Shown here: piece by piece, positions 15,187-19,072 of the stretch | Numbering within the stretch: position 1 is the first letter of the stretch | Layout: each line of letters starts with the position of its first letter | DNA from: Ignavibacteriales bacterium UBA1304 | GTDB taxonomy: Bacteria > Bacteroidota > Ignavibacteria > Ignavibacteriales > Ignavibacteriaceae | Direction: 5' to 3' | NCBI GenBank assembly: GCA_002307295.1 | Contig: DBTY01000048.1 | Span: forward strand, 1-19,072 | Length of the DNA stretch: 19,072 nt | The notes under the pieces: generated by a model | The model's database searches: none | What the model was told of the DNA's origin: nothing | Seen by the model: only the letters and a program-made list of their open reading frames with translations | Program-made: the position numbers and the translations under genes

Positions 15187-15843
15187 TTAATTTATAAAAG
15201 TTCTTACAACTCCAATCACCTTACCTGCAACTGAGAACTCGTCTGTCTCGGTAACTTCTATTGGAGAATAATTTGAGTTTTCAGGAATCAACCTTATCAT
15301 ATTTTTCTTTTTTTCAAACCGCTTAACAGTAGCCTCTCCTCTTATTATCGCAACAACTATTTCAGAGTTTAGTATTTCCGTCTGCGGTTTAACAATAACC
15401 AGATCGCCTTCCAAAATTCCTGCGTTTATCATGCTATCCCCTTTTACCTTTAAGGCAAAGCAATCGGCTGATTTTTTCATAAAAGTAGAGTCAATCATCA
15501 CCGACCCTTCCATGTTTTCTATAGCCGTTATTGGAACGCCTGCCGCTACCCGTCCTATTATTGGTATCTGGTAAACAGTATCGACAATTGGATTAACTTT
15601 AGCGAAAGCTTCCGGTTCTTCAGATTTATCTTTCACTATCGAAAGACCTCTGCTTGTATTGCTTTCCTGCGTAAGAAATCCTTTTTTGACCAATGCGTCT
15701 AGGTGTCTCTTTACTCCAAACGTAGAGCTAATGCCAAACTTTTTGCCTATCTCTCTCAAAGTAGGCGGATATCCAGTATTATCTCTAAATTCTTCAATGA
15801 ATCTTAAAATATCCTGCTGACGATCTGTTAGTTCTTTTTTCAT
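15187..15843 (-). CDS. lexA: SOS repressor LexA
   Basis: The 218-aa protein is the SOS-response repressor, which self-cleaves on RecA-ssDNA. The N-terminal winged helix starts LTDRQQDILRFIEEF and includes GYPPTLREIGKKFGISS. The cleavage bond is A101-G102 in RVAAGVPI. The catalytic dyad is S137 (GDSM) and K174 (ATVKRF). Length is slightly above E. coli LexA (202). A 24-bp palindrome at 15857-15880 overlaps its promoter, so autorepression is expected. It is followed after 11 bases by a mini-WYL gene and then by a nuclease-like gene, forming an unusual SOS operon. ATG at 15843 has no strong Shine-Dalgarno site; leader length suggests a short 5' UTR. Confidence 0.97.
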   Translation of the reverse strand: MKKELTDRQQDILRFIEEFRDNTGYPPTLREIGKKFGISSTFGVKRHLDALVKKGFLTQESNTSRGLSIVKDKSEEPEAFAKVNPIVDTVYQIPIIGRVAAGVPITAIENMEGSVMIDSTFMKKSADCFALKVKGDSMINAGILEGDLVIVKPQTEILNSEIVVAIIRGEATVKRFEKKKNMIRLIPENSNYSPIEVTETDEFSVAGKVIGVVRTFIN

Positions 15844-15856
15844 AGTAGTACTCTTA

Positions 15857-15880
15857 TGTTCACTACAAACATAGTGAACA
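15857..15880. promoter_or_regulatory. Probable LexA operator
   Basis: TGTTCACTA (15857-15865) and TAGTGAACA (15872-15880) are perfect 9-bp inverted arms around a 6-base spacer. The palindrome ends 14 bases before lexA and covers the -7 element of its promoter, a classic position for autorepression. It matches neither the E. coli (CTGT-N8-ACAG) nor the Bacillus (CGAAC-N4-GTTCG) SOS box exactly. I found no second copy in the window. Confidence 0.75.
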
Positions 15881-15896
15881 AATGAGCGCTTGTCAA
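15866..15896 (-). promoter_or_regulatory. lexA promoter
   Basis: On the - strand TTGACA (15896-15891) is followed after 17 bases by TATGTT, extending to TATGTTTG (15873-15866). This satisfies both the sigma70 pattern and the Bacteroidota TTG-N(about 20)-TAnnTTTG pattern. The LexA palindrome overlaps the downstream element. Confidence 0.7.
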
Positions 15897-16030
15897 GTGA
15901 AAAATGAAGAAACAGCTAAAATTCTTATGTTGTTAAACTCTCAATTCGTTAATATTTCAACCAAAAACTGAAATGAATTGTTCCCAAGCCAGCGCGCCCC
16001 CTACTGAAAAGAATGTATAAAGCGTTTATT

Positions 16031-16065
16031 TTGGCTTTCCCCTTCAGGTATAGCTAATAACTTTG
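16031..16065 (+). promoter_or_regulatory. Candidate promoter for galE-rfbC-ugd
   Basis: TAACTTTG at 16058-16065 matches TAnnTTTG; TTG at 16031-16033 lies 24 bases upstream, slightly long. Transcription would start near 16072, leaving a ~60-base leader. The rest of the 15897-16132 gap shows no gene and no riboswitch I recognise. Confidence 0.3.
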
Positions 16066-16132
16066 AAATTATGCGCCGATTTGATTAATATTACTTTATT
16101 AAAATCTTATTAATTTAGAAAGAGGGAACCGG

Positions 16133-17107
16133 ATGAGTATATTAGTAACGGGAGGCGCTGGTTATATTGGCTCTCACTTTGTAAAAACGCTTAAAAAAAA
16201 TAATTTCGACGTAGTAGTTTTTGACAACCTCTCCAGAGGTCATATCGAATCTATCCCCAAAGACGTAGCTTTTGAAAATGTCGACCTACTCGATTACAGC
16301 GCGCTTTTGCAAAACTTAAAAAAATACAAAATTGACGCGGTAGTTCATTTTGCCGCTTTTGCATTTGTAGGCGAGTCTGTCAGCGATCCTAAATTATATT
16401 ACATTAATAATGTAATAGGCAGCATAAACCTGCTTAACGCATTAACCCGGTCTGGAATAAATAAGATTGTCTTTTCTTCAACCTGTTCCCTTTATGGCAA
16501 CCCTTTAAAGGTTCCTATCTCCGAAGACGAATCTATTAAGCCAATAAATCCTTACGCAAAAACAAAACACATTATAGAAAACGTGATGAGCGATTTTGAT
16601 ACTGCTTATGGTTTAAAATATGTAGCTTTAAGATACTTCAACGCAGCCGGATGCGACTTTGACGGCCTGATTGGCGAAAGCCACCAGCCTGAACCGCATT
16701 TAATTCCAATAGTTATTTCAGCGGCTTTAGGCAAAAGAGAAGGCGTTTCAATTTACGGCGCCGACTACCCAACGCCCGACGGCACTTGCGTGAGAGACTA
16801 TGTTCACGTGTACGACCTTGCAGACGCTCATCTTAAAGCTTTAGAGTATCTTAACAGCGGAGCCAAGTCGGATGTCTTTAACCTAGGCACTGGCGACGGC
16901 AATTCGGTTAAGGAAATTATTCATGCTGTCGAGAAAATCTCCGGAAAAGAAATAAAATCGACTACCATTGAAAGAAGAGAAGGCGACCCGGCAATTTTAG
17001 TTGCCGATAACAAAAAAGCTAAAGAAGTTTTAGGATGGTCTCCAAAATATAATTTGGAAGACGTAATTAAAAGCGCCTGGAAATGGCACAACTCACAAAA
17101 ATATTAA
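16133..17107 (+). CDS. galE: UDP-glucose 4-epimerase GalE
   Basis: The 324-aa short-chain dehydrogenase interconverts UDP-glucose and UDP-galactose (or the N-acetyl forms). Seen in sequence: NAD-binding GGAGYIGS at 7-14, D31 at the end of the second strand, SSTCSLYG at 115-122, and the catalytic Y141-x3-K145 in NPYAKTK. RYFNAAG, then the GalE-type GTCVRDYVHVYDLADAH, complete the set. Length is typical. AGAGGG lies 6 bases before the ATG. It leads an operon with rfbC (9 bases on) and ugd, supplying precursors for surface polysaccharide. Confidence 0.94.
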   Translation: MSILVTGGAGYIGSHFVKTLKKNNFDVVVFDNLSRGHIESIPKDVAFENVDLLDYSALLQNLKKYKIDAVVHFAAFAFVGESVSDPKLYYINNVIGSINLLNALTRSGINKIVFSSTCSLYGNPLKVPISEDESIKPINPYAKTKHIIENVMSDFDTAYGLKYVALRYFNAAGCDFDGLIGESHQPEPHLIPIVISAALGKREGVSIYGADYPTPDGTCVRDYVHVYDLADAHLKALEYLNSGAKSDVFNLGTGDGNSVKEIIHAVEKISGKEIKSTTIERREGDPAILVADNKKAKEVLGWSPKYNLEDVIKSAWKWHNSQKY

Positions 17108-17116
17108 TTGGTTTAA

Positions 17117-17683
17117 ATGGAAATTATTAAAACTAAATTAGAAGGCGTTTCAATCATCTGCCCTGACGTTTTTAATGACGACAGAGGATTTTTCTTTGAA
17201 GCCTATAACAAACAAAAATATGACGAAGCGGAAATTAATACAAATTTTGTACAAGATAATATTTCTAAATCAAAACTTGGAACTATCCGGGGTTTGCATT
17301 ATCAGGTAGGAGAATTTGCGCAGGCTAAACTTTGCGAAGTAATTGTAGGGAAGGTATTGGATATTGCTGTAGATCTAAGATTTGGCTCCCCCACTTTTAA
17401 GGAATATGTTTCGGTTGAATTATCCGACGAAAACCATTATCAGTTTTGGATACCAGCCGGTTTTGCTCATGGATTTTCAGTTCTAACCGACGAAGCTATT
17501 TTCCATTATAAGTGCGGCGCATTTTATAGTAAAAAAGACGAACGCGCTATTTTATACAACGATCCTGAACTTGCTATCGACTGGCAGGTTACTAACCCTA
17601 TTATTTCTCCAAAGGATCTTTGCGCTAAGCCGTTTAAAGATATTGAAAAAGATTTTATTTATCAAAAGGCATTATATATTTAG
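17117..17683 (+). CDS. rfbC: dTDP-4-dehydrorhamnose 3,5-epimerase (RmlC/RfbC)
   Basis: The 188-aa cupin converts dTDP-4-keto-6-deoxyglucose to dTDP-4-keto-L-rhamnose. Catalytic H61 is in IRGLHYQ, with Y131 and H118 (WIPAGFAHGF) nearby. The N-terminal FNDDRGFFFEAYNKQKY is characteristic of the family. Length is normal. The companion rmlA, rmlB and rmlD genes are absent from the window, so they must lie elsewhere if rhamnose is made; a related epimerase acting on another dTDP-sugar remains possible. No strong Shine-Dalgarno site; the 9-base gap from galE suggests coupling. Confidence 0.9.
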   Translation: MEIIKTKLEGVSIICPDVFNDDRGFFFEAYNKQKYDEAEINTNFVQDNISKSKLGTIRGLHYQVGEFAQAKLCEVIVGKVLDIAVDLRFGSPTFKEYVSVELSDENHYQFWIPAGFAHGFSVLTDEAIFHYKCGAFYSKKDERAILYNDPELAIDWQVTNPIISPKDLCAKPFKDIEKDFIYQKALYI

Positions 17684-17692
17684 GAGAGCAAA

Positions 17693-19021
17693 ATGAATAT
17701 TTCGGTAATAGGAACAGGTTACGTGGGCTTAGTGTCTGGAACCTGTTTTGCAGAAATGGGCAATCAGGTTATCTGCGTAGATAATAATCCTGAAAAACTT
17801 AAAAAGCTCAGACAGGCTGAAATTACTATATATGAACCGGGTTTGGATTTGCTGTTTTACCGGAACATAGCAAAAAAAAGACTTTCGTTTACAGACGATA
17901 TAAAAGAAGCCGCGCTTAACTCCGATATAATTTTCTTATGCCTCCCTACTCCTCAGGGGGAAGACGGCTCGGCTGATACTCATTACGTGCTTGACGCTGC
18001 GGAAAAGATTGGCGAAGTTCTTAAAGAAGCGGGCGATAAAGATTTTAAAGTTATTGTAAACAAAAGCACCGTGCCTGTCGGCACCGCTAAAAAAGTGACC
18101 GACGCTATTAAGAAAAAAGGCGCGGTTAATTTTGACGTGGTTTCTAACCCTGAATTTTTACGCGAAGGCTTTGCAGTTGAAGATTTTATGAAACCGGATA
18201 GAATAGTAATAGGCACCGATAATCCTGTTTCCATGTCCAAAATGAAAGCTCTTTACGAACCATTTGTACGCCAGGGCAATCCTATCCTTGGAATGAATCC
18301 TGCAAGTTCTGAAGTTACAAAGTATGCGGCTAACTCCTACTTAGCTATGCGTATTACATACATGAATGAATTGGCGAACTTTTGCGAAAAAGTGGGCGCA
18401 AATGTAGACCTTGTAAGAATGGGAATGGCGGCGGATAATCGCATTGGTAAAAGATTTTTATTCGCTGGAATTGGATACGGCGGCTCGTGTTTTCCTAAAG
18501 ACGTTAACGCAATGATTAAGTCTTCGATGGATTATGATTCTGAAATGAAAATACTTTCCGTAGTCGATAAAGTTAATAAAGCGCAAAAACAGGTCCTTGT
18601 AAAAAAAGTATCAGCTCATTTCAACGGCGATTTAAACGGAAAACATTTCGCAGTCTGGGGATTAGCTTTTAAACCCAACACTGACGATATGCGCGACGCC
18701 CCCTCTACTATTATCATTAACGAACTGCTTAAAGCCGGCGCGACTGTTTCAGTGTACGATCCGGCGGCAATGGATTCCGCTAAATTTTATTTGCAGGATA
18801 GAGTCATTTATTCGGATACGGAATATAATGCGACTAAAGACGCTGACGGCTTGTTGATACTTACAGAATGGAATGAATTTAGAAATCCCGATTTTGACAT
18901 ATTAAAAGAAAATTTAAAAAATCATTTAATCTTTGACGGTAGAAATATTTTTACTCCTGATAGAATGAAAGAAATTGGGTTTACTTATTACAGCATTGGC
19001 CGTGCGTCGGTAATAATATAG
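17693..19021 (+). CDS. ugd: UDP-glucose 6-dehydrogenase
   Basis: The 442-aa enzyme oxidises UDP-glucose to UDP-glucuronate using two NAD+. NAD-binding GTGYVGL is at 7-13, with D30 following. SNPEFLREG is at 151-159, and K210 with N214 in TKYAANSY. The catalytic cysteine is C266 in GYGGSCFPKD, with D270 after it. A C-terminal substrate/NAD domain contains WGLAFKPNTDDMRDAPS. Length is typical of the bacterial TuaD/Ugd type. AGGAGAG precedes the ATG. Together with galE and rfbC it points to capsule, exopolysaccharide or LPS sugar supply. Confidence 0.95.
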   Translation: MNISVIGTGYVGLVSGTCFAEMGNQVICVDNNPEKLKKLRQAEITIYEPGLDLLFYRNIAKKRLSFTDDIKEAALNSDIIFLCLPTPQGEDGSADTHYVLDAAEKIGEVLKEAGDKDFKVIVNKSTVPVGTAKKVTDAIKKKGAVNFDVVSNPEFLREGFAVEDFMKPDRIVIGTDNPVSMSKMKALYEPFVRQGNPILGMNPASSEVTKYAANSYLAMRITYMNELANFCEKVGANVDLVRMGMAADNRIGKRFLFAGIGYGGSCFPKDVNAMIKSSMDYDSEMKILSVVDKVNKAQKQVLVKKVSAHFNGDLNGKHFAVWGLAFKPNTDDMRDAPSTIIINELLKAGATVSVYDPAAMDSAKFYLQDRVIYSDTEYNATKDADGLLILTEWNEFRNPDFDILKENLKNHLIFDGRNIFTPDRMKEIGFTYYSIGRASVII

Positions 19022-19029
19022 GCTTTTAA

Positions 19030-19048
19030 CCTCCCCTAAATCCCCTCC
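19030..19048 (+). repeat. C-rich tandem motif at window edge
   Basis: CCTCCCCTAAATCCCCTCC lies 9 bases after ugd: two near-copies of a CCCCT unit. This type of C-rich string is often one arm of a dispersed intergenic repeat; the complementary arm is not present before the window ends at 19072, so identity is uncertain. Confidence 0.3.
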
Positions 19049-19072
19049 TTAAACCCAGATTAAGCGTTAGAG

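Noticed and set aside
15897..16132. Possible riboswitch or JUMPstart/ops element before galE
   Set aside because: No GGCGGTAG ops core and no recognisable c-di-GMP or SAM aptamer consensus; only weak isolated pairings such as AAGCCA/TGGCTT.

Overview
The window is AT-rich and holds about 20 protein genes plus one structured RNA gene. Gene content and promoter style point to a member of the Bacteroidota/FCB group, plausibly Ignavibacteria or a relative (inference). Reasons: a DUF3127 protein, genes with and without Shine-Dalgarno sites, promoter-like TAnnTTTG elements before lexA, truA and galE, and a LexA SOS regulator, which many classical Bacteroidetes lack.

Left part (1-9124, all + strand): a candidate promoter, tiny ORF and terminator precede a Nif3-family gene and a zinc-ribbon coiled-coil gene. 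The RNase P RNA gene (rnpB) follows, found from its universal core and a perfect 10-bp P1 helix. Next is a genome-maintenance cluster: recJ, a yebC-type gene, ruvC and ruvA. Then come tex with a strong terminator and a DUF3127 gene whose product ends in an SSB-like acidic/IPF tail.

Middle (9125-14311, all - strand): a secreted beta-barrel-like protein, a decayed gene fragment, an overlapping pair made of a PIN-domain RNase and a 258-residue partner (toxin-antitoxin-like), and a run truA - SRPBCC - DUF2231 membrane protein - unknown membrane protein.

Right part: a compact - strand SOS-type operon runs lexA, then a stand-alone mini-WYL protein (81 aa), then a PD-(D/E)XK-like protein (143 aa) whose catalytic E-x-K appears lost. 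A 24-bp palindrome that I read as the LexA operator overlaps the -7 element of the lexA promoter. Divergently on the + strand lie galE, rfbC and ugd, which make nucleotide-sugar precursors for surface polysaccharide. The window ends in a short C-rich direct repeat.

The two best candidates for an undescribed system are the LexA / mini-WYL / nuclease-like operon and the PIN / 258-residue pair. The RNase P RNA also has an unusual set of peripheral hairpins, and the Nif3 gene sits behind a terminator that overlaps its ribosome-binding site.
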